64,000 bases of DNA from Streptomyces roseirectus (GTDB taxonomy: Bacteria > Actinomycetota > Actinomycetes > Streptomycetales > Streptomycetaceae): contig NZ_CP060828.1 of NCBI RefSeq assembly GCF_014489635.1, forward strand, positions 6,842,001 through 6,906,000, written 5' to 3'. Numbering within the stretch: the stretch's first letter is position 1; each line of letters starts with the position of its first letter. Below, one piece after another: positions 52,401 through 60,465 of the stretch. The notes under the pieces were generated by a model. That model was not told the DNA's origin. It made no database searches and saw only the letters and a list, made by a program, of their open reading frames with translations. The position numbers were made by a program, and so were the translations under genes.

Positions 52401-53612
52401 GTGGGGGACATGCCTAAACGAGAACGCGTCATGCGCATGTCGGTCGAGCAGCCGCTCTGGCGTGCGCTCACCGGGTACCGCGTGCTGACCATGCTGTACG
52501 CCGTCGGTCTGTTCGTCAGTGGGTACGACGACTTCGACCGGCCGGTCGTCGCGTTCGTCTACTACCCGGTGCTGTGCATATGGACGCTCGTGACCCTCCC
52601 CAGGGTCGCGAGCGCCGCGAACTGCACGAAACGGTTCCTCACGGCCGACCTGACCATCGCGGTCGTCGGCATCCTCCTCACCCCCCTCGCGGTCACCAGC
52701 GAGCGGATCGACTCCGGCGGACCCACGCTGCCGTCGATATGGACGGCCGGCTCGGTCCTCGCGTTCGCCATCAAGGGCGGCTGGCGCTGGGCCGCCTTCG
52801 CCTCGACGCCGGTCGCGGTCGCCAACCTGATCCAGCGGGGCGCGCCCGCCCACGACACCGTCCACAACGTGATCCTCGTCTGGGTCGCCTCCATCGCCAT
52901 CGGGTACGTCGTCGAGGTCGCCCGCGCCTCCGAGCGCACCCTCGCCCGCGCCCTGGAGATCGAGGCGGCGACCCGCGAGCGCGAGCGGCTGGCGCGGGAC
53001 ATCCACGACAGCGTCCTCCAGGTCCTGGCGATGGTGCAGCGCCGGGGCGCGGTCATCGGCGGTGAGGCCGCCGAGCTGGGCCGCCTCGCCGGCGAGCAGG
53101 AGGTCGCGCTGCGCACCCTCGTCTCCGGCGGCCTCACCCCCGTCTCCCGCGTCTCGGAGGACCTGACGCAGGGCGCCGTCGTCCGCGTCGTCGACGAGGA
53201 CCCGGACGACGACGGCCCCGTGGACCTGCGGACGCTCCTCGCCCGCTACGCCGCCGCCCGCGTCAGCCTCGCCGAGCCCGGCGCGCCGGTCGAGCTGCCC
53301 CCGGCCGCCGCCCGTGAACTGGCCGCCGCCGTCGGCGCCGCCCTGGACAACGTCCGCCGGCACGCCGGTGCCGACGCCCAGGCGTGGATCCTGGTCGAGG
53401 ACGAGCCGGACGAGGTGATCGTCACCGTCCGCGACGACGGCCCCGGCATCCCCGAGGGGCGGCTCGCGCAGGCCGAGGGCGAGGGGCGACTCGGCGTCGC
53501 CCAGTCGATCCGGGGCCGCCTGCGCGACCTCGGCGGACGCGCCGAGCTGATCTCGACGCCCGGACAGGGCACCGAAGTGGAGCTGACCGTGCCGAAGAAG
53601 GGGAGTCGATGA
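52401..53612 (+). CDS. macS: MacS-type sensor histidine kinase
   Basis: 403 aa from GTG 52401; ATG 52410 (400 aa) is an equal alternative. An N-terminal membrane domain holds about five TM helices: 'ALTGYRVLTMLYAVGLFVSG', 'VVAFVYYPVLCIWTLVTL', 'LTIAVVGILLTPLAV', 'WRWAAFASTPVAVANLI' and 'VILVWVASIAIGYVVEVA'. 'RERERLARDIHDSVLQVLAMVQR' follows with phosphoacceptor His202, and a HATPase ('AALDNVRRHAGADA', 'VRDDGPGIPEGRL', 'GRLGVAQSIRGRL'). It matches S. coelicolor MacS (SCO2120/2121 system controlling morphogenic membrane-protein genes). Overlaps macR by 4 bp. Confidence 0.9.
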   Translation: MGDMPKRERVMRMSVEQPLWRALTGYRVLTMLYAVGLFVSGYDDFDRPVVAFVYYPVLCIWTLVTLPRVASAANCTKRFLTADLTIAVVGILLTPLAVTSERIDSGGPTLPSIWTAGSVLAFAIKGGWRWAAFASTPVAVANLIQRGAPAHDTVHNVILVWVASIAIGYVVEVARASERTLARALEIEAATRERERLARDIHDSVLQVLAMVQRRGAVIGGEAAELGRLAGEQEVALRTLVSGGLTPVSRVSEDLTQGAVVRVVDEDPDDDGPVDLRTLLARYAAARVSLAEPGAPVELPPAAARELAAAVGAALDNVRRHAGADAQAWILVEDEPDEVIVTVRDDGPGIPEGRLAQAEGEGRLGVAQSIRGRLRDLGGRAELISTPGQGTEVELTVPKKGSR

Positions 53613-54277
53613 GCAGCGGCATCAAGGTCATGGTGGTCGACGACCACCCCATGTGGCGCGACGCGGTCGCCCGCGACCTCACCGAGAACGGCTTCGACGT
53701 CGTCGCCACCGCCGGGGACGGCGAGCAGGCGGTCCGGCGCGCGAAGGCCGCCGCGCCCGACGTCATCGTCCTCGACCTCAACCTTCCGGCCAAGCCCGGC
53801 GTCCAGGTGTGCAAGGAGGTCGTCGCCGCGAACCCCGCCCTGCGGGTCCTCGTGCTGTCGGCGAGCGGGGAGCACGCGGACGTCCTGGAGGCCGTGAAGT
53901 CCGGTGCCACCGGCTACCTGCTGAAGTCGGCGTCCACGGAGGAACTGCTGGACGCGGTGCGCCGCACGGCTGTCGGGGATCCGGTGTTCACGCCGGGGCT
54001 CGCCGGGCTCGTCCTCGGCGAGTACCGCCGGCTCGCCTCCGACCCGGCGCCCGCCTCCGGCGGCGACCAGCCCGACGCGCCCCGGCTCACCGACCGGGAG
54101 ACGGAGGTGCTGCGGCTCGTCGCGAAGGGGCTCAGCTACAAGCAGATCGCCGAACGCCTCGTCATATCGCACCGCACGGTCCAGAACCACGTCCAGAACA
54201 CCCTCGGCAAGCTCCAGCTCCACAACCGCGTCGAACTCGTCCGGTACGCGATCGAGCGGGGTCTCGACGACGAGTGA
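53609..54277 (+). CDS. macR: MacR-type response regulator (NarL/LuxR)
   Basis: 222 aa, ATG 53609 overlapping macS (ATGA). Receiver: 'KVMVVDDHPMWRDAVARDL...VIVLDLNLPAKPG', with phosphoacceptor Asp56, and 'ATGYLLKSASTEEL' with the conserved Lys. LuxR helix-turn-helix: 'RLTDRETEVLRLVAKGLSYKQIAERLVISHRTVQNHVQNTLGKLQLHNRVELVRYAIERGL'. It is the DNA-binding partner of MacS. Confidence 0.93.
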   Translation: MSSGIKVMVVDDHPMWRDAVARDLTENGFDVVATAGDGEQAVRRAKAAAPDVIVLDLNLPAKPGVQVCKEVVAANPALRVLVLSASGEHADVLEAVKSGATGYLLKSASTEELLDAVRRTAVGDPVFTPGLAGLVLGEYRRLASDPAPASGGDQPDAPRLTDRETEVLRLVAKGLSYKQIAERLVISHRTVQNHVQNTLGKLQLHNRVELVRYAIERGLDDE

Positions 54278-54330
54278 GGGGCGCGCAAGACTGACACCTC
54301 GTCAGGTTGGTATGGCGAAGGGACTCGTCC

Positions 54331-55359
54331 ATGCGCGTCGGAGTACTGACCGGAGGCGGGGACTGCCCCGGCCTCAACGCCGTGATCCGCGCGATCGTCC
54401 GCAAGGGCGTCCAGGAGTACGGCCATGAATTCACCGGCTTCCGCGACGGCTGGCGCGGACCGATCGAGGGGCACGCCGTCCCGCTCGACATCCCGGCCGT
54501 CCGCGGCATCCTCCCGCGCGGCGGCACCATCCTCGGCTCCTCCCGCACGAACCCCTACCAGGAGGACGCCGGCGTCGAACGCATCAGGGAGACGCTGGCC
54601 CGGCAGCGGGTCGACGCCCTGATCGTCATCGGCGGCGAGGACACCCTCGGCGTCGCCGCCCGGCTCTCCGCCGAGGAGGGCGTCCCCTGCGTCGGCGTCC
54701 CCAAGACCATCGACAACGACCTCTCCGCGACGGACTACACGTTCGGCTTCGACACGGCCGTCGGCATCGCGACGGAGGCCATCGACCGCCTCCACACCAC
54801 CGCCGAGTCCCACATGCGGGTCCTGGTCGTCGAGGTCATGGGCCGGCACGCCGGCTGGATCGCCCTGCACTCGGGGCTCGCGGGCGGCGCGAACGCCATC
54901 CTCATCCCCGAGCAGCGCTTCGACGTCGAGCAGGTGTGCGCGTGGGTGACCTCCCGGTTCCGCGCCTCCTACGCGCCGATCGTGGTCGTCGCCGAGGGCG
55001 CCATGCCCAAGGACGGCGACCTGGTCCTCAAGGACGAGTCCCTGGACTCCTTCGGCCACGTCCGCCTCTCCGGGGTCGGCGAATGGCTGGCCAAACAGAT
55101 CGAGAAACGCACCGGCAACGAGGCCCGCACCACCGTCCTCGGCCACGTCCAGCGCGGCGGCACCCCGAGCGCCTTCGACCGCTGGCTCGCCACCCGCTTC
55201 GGCCTCCACGCCATCGACGCCGTCCACGAGGGCGACCACGGGGTGATGGTCGCCCTCCGGGGCACGGACATCGTCCGCGTACCGCTGGCCGCGGCGACGG
55301 AGAAACTGAAGACGGTGGACCCGAAGCTGTACGAGGAGGTCGGCGTCTTCTTCGGTTAG
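54331..55359 (+). CDS. pfkA: 6-phosphofructokinase, PPi-type active-site residues
   Basis: 342 aa from ATG 54331. It phosphorylates fructose 6-phosphate to fructose 1,6-bisphosphate. Motifs are 'VGVLTGGGDCPGLNAVIRAIV', 'GGTILGSSRTNPY', 'IVIGGEDTLGVAARL', 'GVPKTIDNDL', 'VVEVMGRHAGWIAL' and 'LGHVQRGGTPSAFDR'. At the phosphoryl-donor site it has Asp104 (in G-G-E-D-T) and Lys125 (P-K-T-I-D-N-D). ATP enzymes of the E. coli type have Gly at both, and Asp plus Lys is the pair typical of PPi-dependent actinobacterial enzymes such as that of Amycolatopsis. Donor use is therefore open. Its stop overlaps the convergent trpEG stop. Confidence 0.92.
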   Translation: MRVGVLTGGGDCPGLNAVIRAIVRKGVQEYGHEFTGFRDGWRGPIEGHAVPLDIPAVRGILPRGGTILGSSRTNPYQEDAGVERIRETLARQRVDALIVIGGEDTLGVAARLSAEEGVPCVGVPKTIDNDLSATDYTFGFDTAVGIATEAIDRLHTTAESHMRVLVVEVMGRHAGWIALHSGLAGGANAILIPEQRFDVEQVCAWVTSRFRASYAPIVVVAEGAMPKDGDLVLKDESLDSFGHVRLSGVGEWLAKQIEKRTGNEARTTVLGHVQRGGTPSAFDRWLATRFGLHAIDAVHEGDHGVMVALRGTDIVRVPLAAATEKLKTVDPKLYEEVGVFFG

Positions 55360-57200
55360 CCGACCGGCCTCAGCGTGCCCAGCAACTCCCGTACGATCTC
55401 CGCCCCGTTGAGCGTGAGGACCGACTCCGGATGGAACTGCACCCCCGCGAAGCCAGGGCCCCGCAGGGCGTGCACCTCTCCGTTGTCGGCCCTGCTCACC
55501 TCGACGCCCGGCACCTCACGGAACCGCGCGACGAAGCTGTTGTAGAAGCCGACCGTCTCCACCCGCCCGAACAGGTCGATCTCCGTCTGGGCCCCCTGGT
55601 AGGGCACCTCCTTGCGCACGATCTCCATCCCCAGCTCGGCGGCGATCAGCTCGTGCCCGAGGCACACGCCGAGCACCCCGTACCGGTGCCCGCGCAGCAA
55701 CGCGGCGGCCAGCTTCCGCAGGAACCGCATCTTGGGGTCGCCCAGGTCGGAGGGGTCACCGGGTCCGGGGCCGAGCACGACGGGCCCGGGATGCGCGAGC
55801 ACCACCTCGCGCAGACCGGGCTCGTCGTAGCGGCGGACGCTCACCTCGACACCGTTCGTGCGCAGCACGTGCGCCAGCATCGCGGTGAACGTGTCCTCCC
55901 CGTCGACGATCAGGGCGTGTCCGGCCACCGGCGCCGACGGCACCTGCATCCGCAGCCAGAACGGCGCCAGCGACGCCCGCCGCCCGTCCAGCGCGGCCCG
56001 CACCCGGGGATCCTCGGCCAGCCGCGGCAGCCCCCGCTCGGACCGCGGCCGGGCCGGACGCACCCCCAGCGCCGCCAGCACCCCCGCCGCCTTCGCATGC
56101 GTCTCCGCGACCTCACTGACCGGGTCGGACCCGCGCACCAGGGTCGCGCCCACGGAGACGCGCAGCCGTCCGGCGTCCGAGATGTCGGCCGTCCGGATGA
56201 GGATCGGCGAGTCCAGGGTCTGCGCGCCCCCGGCGTCCCGCCCGAGCAGCGCCAGCGCGCCCGCGTAGTACCCGCGCCCCCCGGACTCGTGCCGTTCGAT
56301 GACCCGGCACGCGTTCTGGACGGGCGAGCCGGTCACGGTCGCCGCGAACATCGTCTCCCTGAGCACGTCACGGACGTCCAGCGAGGACTTCCCGCGCAAC
56401 TCGTACTCGGTGTGCGCGAGATGGGCCATCTCCCGCAGCCGCGGCCCGATCACCACCCCGCCCATGTCGCCGACCGTGCACATCATCTTCAGCTCCTCGT
56501 CGACGACCATCGACAGCTCCTCGATCTCCTTGCCGTCGGCGAGGAAACCGAGCAGGTGCTCGGGTGTCGGCCCCTCGGCGGGATACCGGTACGTCCCGCT
56601 GATCGGGTTCATGACGACCGTCCCGCCGGACATCCGCACATGCACCTCCGGCGACGCGCCGACGAGCGTCCGCTCCCCGGTGTGCACGACGAACGTCCAG
56701 TACGCGCCCCGCTCTCCGTCGAGGAGACGCCGGAACAGAGCGAGGGCGTCCCTCTTCGAGAACCCCTCGATCTCCCCCTCGTACGTCCGCCGGATCACGA
56801 AGTTCGCGCCCTCCCCGCTGCCGATCTCCTCACGCAGGACACGCCCGACGATCTCGGCGTACTCCTCGTCGCCGACGTCGAAGCCGCCGCCGGTGACCCG
56901 GACGTCGTGCGCGGGGAGCTGCGCGAGGGCGTCGGCCAGGGTGAGCGTGCGGGTCTCCTCCGGGACGAGGACGGTCAGCGGGGTGCCGTCGTCGCGGACG
57001 TCGAAACCGCGCTCGCGGATCTGCCGGAACGGGATCAGGGCGAGCCCGTGGTCGGGCAGGTCGGCGAGCCGGTCGTACGTCCGCGTCGGGCCGATCAGCA
57101 GCTCGACGGTGTCGCCGTCGTGGCCCGGCGCGCGGCGGCGCAGGAGCGCGAAGGGGCGGGAGTCGGTCAGGAGGTCCAGGACGTGGTCTGTGCGGGACAT
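55356..57200 (-). CDS. trpEG: Fused anthranilate synthase (TrpE-TrpG in one chain)
   Basis: 614 aa, ATG 57200. Residues 1-~410 are chorismate-binding TrpE: 'GEGANFVIRRTYEGEIEGFSKRDALALFRRLL', 'GASPEVHVRMSGGTVVMNPISGTYRYP', 'ELSMVVDEELKMMCTVGDMGG', 'RETMFAATVTGSPVQNACRVIERHE', 'GYYAGALALLGRDAGG'. Residues ~430-614 are a class I glutamine amidotransferase: 'VVLGPGPGDPSD', nucleophile Cys in 'GVLGVCLGHELIAAELG', and 'AGVQFHPESVLT' with His/Glu. It converts chorismate and glutamine to anthranilate. Like other Streptomyces fused enzymes it is preceded by a Trp leader peptide and attenuator. It diverges from DAHP synthase. Confidence 0.94.
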   Translation of the reverse strand: MSRTDHVLDLLTDSRPFALLRRRAPGHDGDTVELLIGPTRTYDRLADLPDHGLALIPFRQIRERGFDVRDDGTPLTVLVPEETRTLTLADALAQLPAHDVRVTGGGFDVGDEEYAEIVGRVLREEIGSGEGANFVIRRTYEGEIEGFSKRDALALFRRLLDGERGAYWTFVVHTGERTLVGASPEVHVRMSGGTVVMNPISGTYRYPAEGPTPEHLLGFLADGKEIEELSMVVDEELKMMCTVGDMGGVVIGPRLREMAHLAHTEYELRGKSSLDVRDVLRETMFAATVTGSPVQNACRVIERHESGGRGYYAGALALLGRDAGGAQTLDSPILIRTADISDAGRLRVSVGATLVRGSDPVSEVAETHAKAAGVLAALGVRPARPRSERGLPRLAEDPRVRAALDGRRASLAPFWLRMQVPSAPVAGHALIVDGEDTFTAMLAHVLRTNGVEVSVRRYDEPGLREVVLAHPGPVVLGPGPGDPSDLGDPKMRFLRKLAAALLRGHRYGVLGVCLGHELIAAELGMEIVRKEVPYQGAQTEIDLFGRVETVGFYNSFVARFREVPGVEVSRADNGEVHALRGPGFAGVQFHPESVLTLNGAEIVRELLGTLRPVG

Positions 57201-57254
57201 GGCGTGGTCTCTCTCGGTTTCTCTGCGGAGAGACGGACCCCTGGAACAACACGA

Positions 57255-57276
57255 AGGCCGCCTCTCGGGGCGGCCT
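57255..57276 (-). terminator. trpEG attenuator hairpin
   Basis: AGGCCGCC (57255-57262) and GGCGGCCT (57269-57276) form a perfect 8-bp stem with a 6-nt loop. On the minus strand it is followed by T-rich 'TTCGTGTTGTT'. It begins 18 nt after the leader-peptide stop, as needed for translation-coupled attenuation. Confidence 0.8.
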
Positions 57277-57294
57277 GTGGGATGTACGCGCAGA

Positions 57295-57351
57295 TCAGCG
57301 GGCCGCCGGAGGAGCGGTCCACCACCAGTTCAGATTCGAAGGCGCGAACAT
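57295..57351 (-). CDS. trpL: trp leader peptide with three consecutive Trp codons
   Basis: An 18-codon frame from ATG 57351 to TGA 57295 encodes MFAPSNLNWWWTAPPAAR, with the three TGG codons at 57319-57327. TAGGGT on the minus strand (57364-57359) ends 7 nt before the ATG, so the leader mRNA may be leaderless. Ribosome stalling at the Trp codons when charged tRNA-Trp is low would prevent the downstream terminator hairpin and allow trpEG expression. The same device is known upstream of trpE(G) in Streptomyces. Confidence 0.9.
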   Translation of the reverse strand: MFAPSNLNWWWTAPPAAR

Positions 57352-57433
57352 GTGGCGCACCCTACATCACGCGGGTGTCTCACGTTTCGAGCCGAGCGAA
57401 AACCGGTCGACATGACCCCGTAGTGTGGAGCCC

Positions 57434-58789
57434 GTGACCGTGAACGCTGATTCCCAAGCCATCGCCGCCCAGGCGACCTGGCGCGACCTGCCCGCGGCGC
57501 AGCAGCCCGAGTACCCGGACCCCGAGGCTCTGCGCAAGGTGATCGCGGAGCTGGAGTCGTATCCGCCGCTCGTCTTCGCGGGCGAGTGCGACCAGCTGCG
57601 CAACCGGATGGCTGCTGTCGCCAAGGGGGAGGCGTTCCTTCTCCAGGGCGGCGACTGCGCCGAGGCGTTCGACGCCGTGGGCGCCGACCAGATCCGCGCC
57701 AAGCTGAAGACGCTGCTCCAGATGGGCGCCGTGCTGACGTACGCCGCCTCGGTGCCGGTCGTGAAGGTCGGCCGCATCGCCGGCCAGTACTCCAAGCCGC
57801 GCTCCAAGCCGACCGAGACCCGCGACGGCGTGACCCTGCCGACCTACCGGGGCGACTCGGTCAACGGCTTCGCCTTCACCGAAGAGGCCCGGATCCCGGA
57901 CCCCGAGCGGCTGAAGCGGATGTACAACGCCTCCGCGTCCACGCTGAACCTGGTGCGCGCCTTCACCACCGGCGGCTACGCCGACCTGCGCCAGGTGCAC
58001 GCCTGGAACCAGGACTTCGTGAAGTCCTCGCCGTCCGGCCAGCGTTACGAACAGCTCGCGCGCGAGATCGACAACGCCCTGAACTTCATGCGGGCCTGCG
58101 GGACCGACCCGGAGGAGTTCAAGACCGTCGAGTTCTACGCCTCCCACGAGGCGCTGCTCCTCGACTACGAGTCCGCGCTGACCCGCGTCGACTCGCGCAC
58201 GGGCAAGCTGTACGACGTCTCCGGGCACATGGTGTGGATCGGTGAGCGCACCCGGCAGCTGGACCACGCGCACATCGAGTTCGCGTCCAAGATCCGCAAC
58301 CCGATCGGCATCAAGCTCGGTCCGACGACGACGGCCGAGGAGGCGCTGACCTACGTCGACCGCCTCGACCCCGACCGGGAGCCGGGCCGGCTGACGTTCA
58401 TCGTCCGCATGGGCGCCGACAAGGTCCGCGACAAGCTCCCCGAGCTGGTCGAGAAGGTCACCGCGTCCGGCGCGGTGGTGGCCTGGGTGACCGACCCGAT
58501 GCACGGCAACACCTTCGAGGCGGCCTCCGGTCACAAGACCCGGCGCTTCGACGACGTGCTCGACGAGGTCAAGGGCTTCTTCGAGGTCCACAAGGGCCTC
58601 GGCACCCACCCGGGCGGCATCCACGTCGAGCTGACCGGTGACGACGTCACCGAGTGCGTGGGCGGCGGCGACGAGATCTTCGTCGACGATCTCCACCAGC
58701 GCTACGAGACGGCCTGCGACCCGCGGCTCAACCGCAGCCAGTCGCTGGACCTCGCGTTCCTGGTCGCGGAGATGTACCGCGACCAGTAG
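57434..58789 (+). CDS. aroH: Class II 3-deoxy-7-phosphoheptulonate (DAHP) synthase
   Basis: 451 aa from GTG 57434; GTGs at 57425 and 57440 are possible, and family members begin M-T-V-N. It makes DAHP from PEP and erythrose 4-phosphate, the first shikimate step. Class II signatures are 'PLVFAGECDQLRNRMAAVAKGEAFLLQGGDCAEAF', 'VVKVGRIAGQYSKPRS', 'YRGDSVNGF', 'HMVWIGERTRQLDHAH', 'NPIGIKLGPTTT', 'WVTDPMHGNT' and 'GGIHVELTGDDVTECVGG', with metal ligands Cys, His, Glu and Asp. It is divergent from trpEG and is the only aromatic entry enzyme in the window. Confidence 0.96.
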   Translation: MTVNADSQAIAAQATWRDLPAAQQPEYPDPEALRKVIAELESYPPLVFAGECDQLRNRMAAVAKGEAFLLQGGDCAEAFDAVGADQIRAKLKTLLQMGAVLTYAASVPVVKVGRIAGQYSKPRSKPTETRDGVTLPTYRGDSVNGFAFTEEARIPDPERLKRMYNASASTLNLVRAFTTGGYADLRQVHAWNQDFVKSSPSGQRYEQLAREIDNALNFMRACGTDPEEFKTVEFYASHEALLLDYESALTRVDSRTGKLYDVSGHMVWIGERTRQLDHAHIEFASKIRNPIGIKLGPTTTAEEALTYVDRLDPDREPGRLTFIVRMGADKVRDKLPELVEKVTASGAVVAWVTDPMHGNTFEAASGHKTRRFDDVLDEVKGFFEVHKGLGTHPGGIHVELTGDDVTECVGGGDEIFVDDLHQRYETACDPRLNRSQSLDLAFLVAEMYRDQ

Positions 58790-58806
58790 AGATCGCTTCA
58801 TGGGTT

Positions 58807-58836
58807 GGGGCGCGGATCACATGGGATCCGCGCCCC
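58807..58836 (+). terminator. Terminator after aroH
   Basis: A perfect 12-bp stem, GGGGCGCGGATC (58807-58818) with GATCCGCGCCCC (58825-58836), and a 6-nt loop. Confidence 0.85.
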
Positions 58837-58866
58837 TTCGCACTTTTGCGGCACCTGAGCGCCGGG

Positions 58867-58885
58867 TAAGGTTAGGTTCACCTAA
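58867..58885 (+). promoter_or_regulatory. Iron box (DmdR1/IdeR-type operator) upstream of bfd
   Basis: TAAGGTTAGGTTCACCTAA matches the 19-bp consensus TTAGGTTAGGCTAACCTAA at 16 positions. It lies 27 bp upstream of the bfd start, suitable for Fe(II)-dependent repression by DmdR1/IdeR. Confidence 0.85.
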
Positions 58886-58911
58886 TCGTTCTCGGCGGGA
58901 GGTGAGACCGC

Positions 58912-59142
58912 ATGTTCGTGTGCAGCTGCTTCGGGGTGACCGAGGCGCAGATCCAGCGGCACGCGGACGACGGCGCCTGCACGCCCCGCCAGATAGCCTC
59001 CGCCTGCAAGGCCGGCACGGACTGCGGCTCGTGCGTCCGGCGTATTCAGGCGATCCTCGGCCGGGGGGCCTGCAAGTCGGCGGTGACCCGGCTGGAGTCG
59101 GTGGACTCCCTTGAGGGTGCCGGTCTGGAAGAGGCCGCCTAG
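58912..59142 (+). CDS. bfd: Bacterioferritin-associated ferredoxin
   Basis: 76 aa, ATG 58912 with GGGAGGTGAG upstream. It binds a [2Fe-2S] cluster through Cys in 'MFVCSCFGVTEAQIQRH' and 'AGTDCGSCVRRIQAIL', the complete BFD motif. It donates electrons to bacterioferritin to release stored iron. The iron box upstream predicts derepression when iron is scarce. The bacterioferritin gene lies convergent 8 bp downstream. Confidence 0.95.
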   Translation: MFVCSCFGVTEAQIQRHADDGACTPRQIASACKAGTDCGSCVRRIQAILGRGACKSAVTRLESVDSLEGAGLEEAA

Positions 59143-59150
59143 CTTCCCGC

Positions 59151-59630
59151 TCAGCTCTCCGGCTGTTCGATGAGCTGGGCGATGTAAAGGGCCTCGCCGA
59201 GCTTGTCGAGGAGTTCGAGCTGGGTGTCGAGGTAGTCGATGTGGTGCTCCTCGTCCTCCAGGATCGACTCGAAGATGTTCGCCGACGTGATGTCGCCCTT
59301 CTCGCGCATCACCTTGATGCCGCGCTTCAGGCGGTCGATCGCCTCGACCTCGATCTGCCGGTCCGCCTCGAACATCTCCTTGACGGTCTGGCCGATCCGG
59401 ACGTGGAACAGGCGCTGGTAGTTCGGCAGGCCCTCCAGGAAGAGGATCCGGTCGGTCAGCACCTCGGCGTGCTTCATCTCGTCGAACGACTCGTGCCGGG
59501 TGTACTTCGCGAGCTTCGTCCAGCCGAAGTTCTCCTGCATCTTCGCGTGCAGGAAGTACTGGTTGATCGCCGTCAGCTCGCCCGTGAGCTGCTCGTTGAG
59601 GAATTCGATGACTTCCGGGTCGCCCTGCAT
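59151..59630 (-). CDS. bfr: Bacterioferritin
   Basis: 159 aa from ATG 59630 (AAGGAG 8 nt upstream); a TTG two codons earlier abuts the ribosome site. Four-helix ferritin: 'MQGDPEVIEFLNEQLTGELTAINQYFLHAKMQENFG', ferroxidase residues in 'ELTAINQY', 'HESFDEMKHAEVLTDRILFLEG', 'EVEAIDRLKRGI' and 'ILEDEEHHIDYLDTQ', and the heme-ligand Met in 'DEMKHAE'. It stores iron as a 24-mer. It is convergent with bfd, and the two products act together. Confidence 0.96.
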   Translation of the reverse strand: MQGDPEVIEFLNEQLTGELTAINQYFLHAKMQENFGWTKLAKYTRHESFDEMKHAEVLTDRILFLEGLPNYQRLFHVRIGQTVKEMFEADRQIEVEAIDRLKRGIKVMREKGDITSANIFESILEDEEHHIDYLDTQLELLDKLGEALYIAQLIEQPES

Positions 59631-59717
59631 CGCCAAGGCTCCTTCCGTACGGGATCCGTGGGGAGATCAAATGGAGGAGGTCGCGGCCGATGATGGCACT
59701 GGTCCAGAAGATCGTCC

Positions 59718-59782
59718 AGTAAGTGCGGGCTTAGTAAGTAAGGGCATGCTTAGTTCGAATTGCCCGATTTTCGGGTTCGTAT
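59718..59782. promoter_or_regulatory. AT-richer divergent region with AGTAAGT repeats upstream of bfr
   Basis: AGTAAGT occurs at 59718 and 59733. A partial palindrome TAAGGGCATGCTTA follows at about 59739-59752, then CCCG-atttt-CGGG near 59763. It lies between bfr and the sulfite-oxidase-like gene. This is the AT-richest stretch seen nearby and probably holds both promoters; no iron box is recognisable. Confidence 0.3.
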
Positions 59783-59804
59783 TCACGTCTGTCAGGATGG
59801 AGTC

Positions 59805-60437
59805 ATGGGTCGTCCGGTGGAGCGGGAAACAGGAGAGAGCGCACCGTCCGAGCTTCCGCCGGGGCAGCGACTCCAACGCGGCTGGCCGGTCACGCATTAC
59901 GGGCCCGTACCCAAGTTCCGTCCCGAACGCTGGGACTTCCGGGTCTTCGGGGCCACCGCCGACGGCGAGAAACACAGCTGGTCCCACGAGGAGTTCGCGG
60001 CGCTGCCGTACGCGACCGTCGTCGCAGACCTGCACTGCGTGACCAAATTCAGCATGCTCGGCGCGGAATGGGGCGGTGTCCCGGCGAGCGCGGTCCTCGA
60101 ACTCGCCCCACCTGCTCCCGGCGTCACCCACGTCATGGTCTGGGCCGAATACGGCTACAGCGCCAACCTCCGCCTCGCCGACTTCACCGGCCCCCACACG
60201 CTTTTCGCCAGCCACAAGGACGGTGAACTCCTCACCGCCGAACACGGATTTCCGCTGCGTCTCGTCGTCCCTCACCTGTACGCCTGGAAAGGGCCCAAAT
60301 GGGTGCGCGGCATCGAGTACATGACCGCCGACCGGCGCGGATTCTGGGAGGAACGGGGTTACCACAACGTCGGCGATCCCTGGCGCGAGCAGCGGTACTC
60401 GTACCAGGAGGAGCCGGGGGAGGGGCCGGAGTTGTAA
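59805..60437 (+). CDS. Sulfite oxidase-like (molybdopterin) oxidoreductase
   Basis: 210 aa from ATG 59805 with GGAG upstream. The molybdopterin-binding fold of the YedY/sulfite oxidase family is seen: 'LPPGQRLQRGWPVTHYGPVPKFRPERWDFRVFG', 'VVADLHCVTKFSMLGAEWGG', where the Cys ligates Mo, 'VMVWAEYGYSANL' and 'LVVPHLYAWKGPKWVRGIEYM'. It has no signal peptide and no dimerisation domain, so it is a short cytoplasmic member of unknown substrate. No moa/moe genes are adjacent. Confidence 0.92.
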   Translation: MGRPVERETGESAPSELPPGQRLQRGWPVTHYGPVPKFRPERWDFRVFGATADGEKHSWSHEEFAALPYATVVADLHCVTKFSMLGAEWGGVPASAVLELAPPAPGVTHVMVWAEYGYSANLRLADFTGPHTLFASHKDGELLTAEHGFPLRLVVPHLYAWKGPKWVRGIEYMTADRRGFWEERGYHNVGDPWREQRYSYQEEPGEGPEL

Positions 60438-60465
60438 GCCGGCGGTGCCTGTGATGCGGGCGGTG

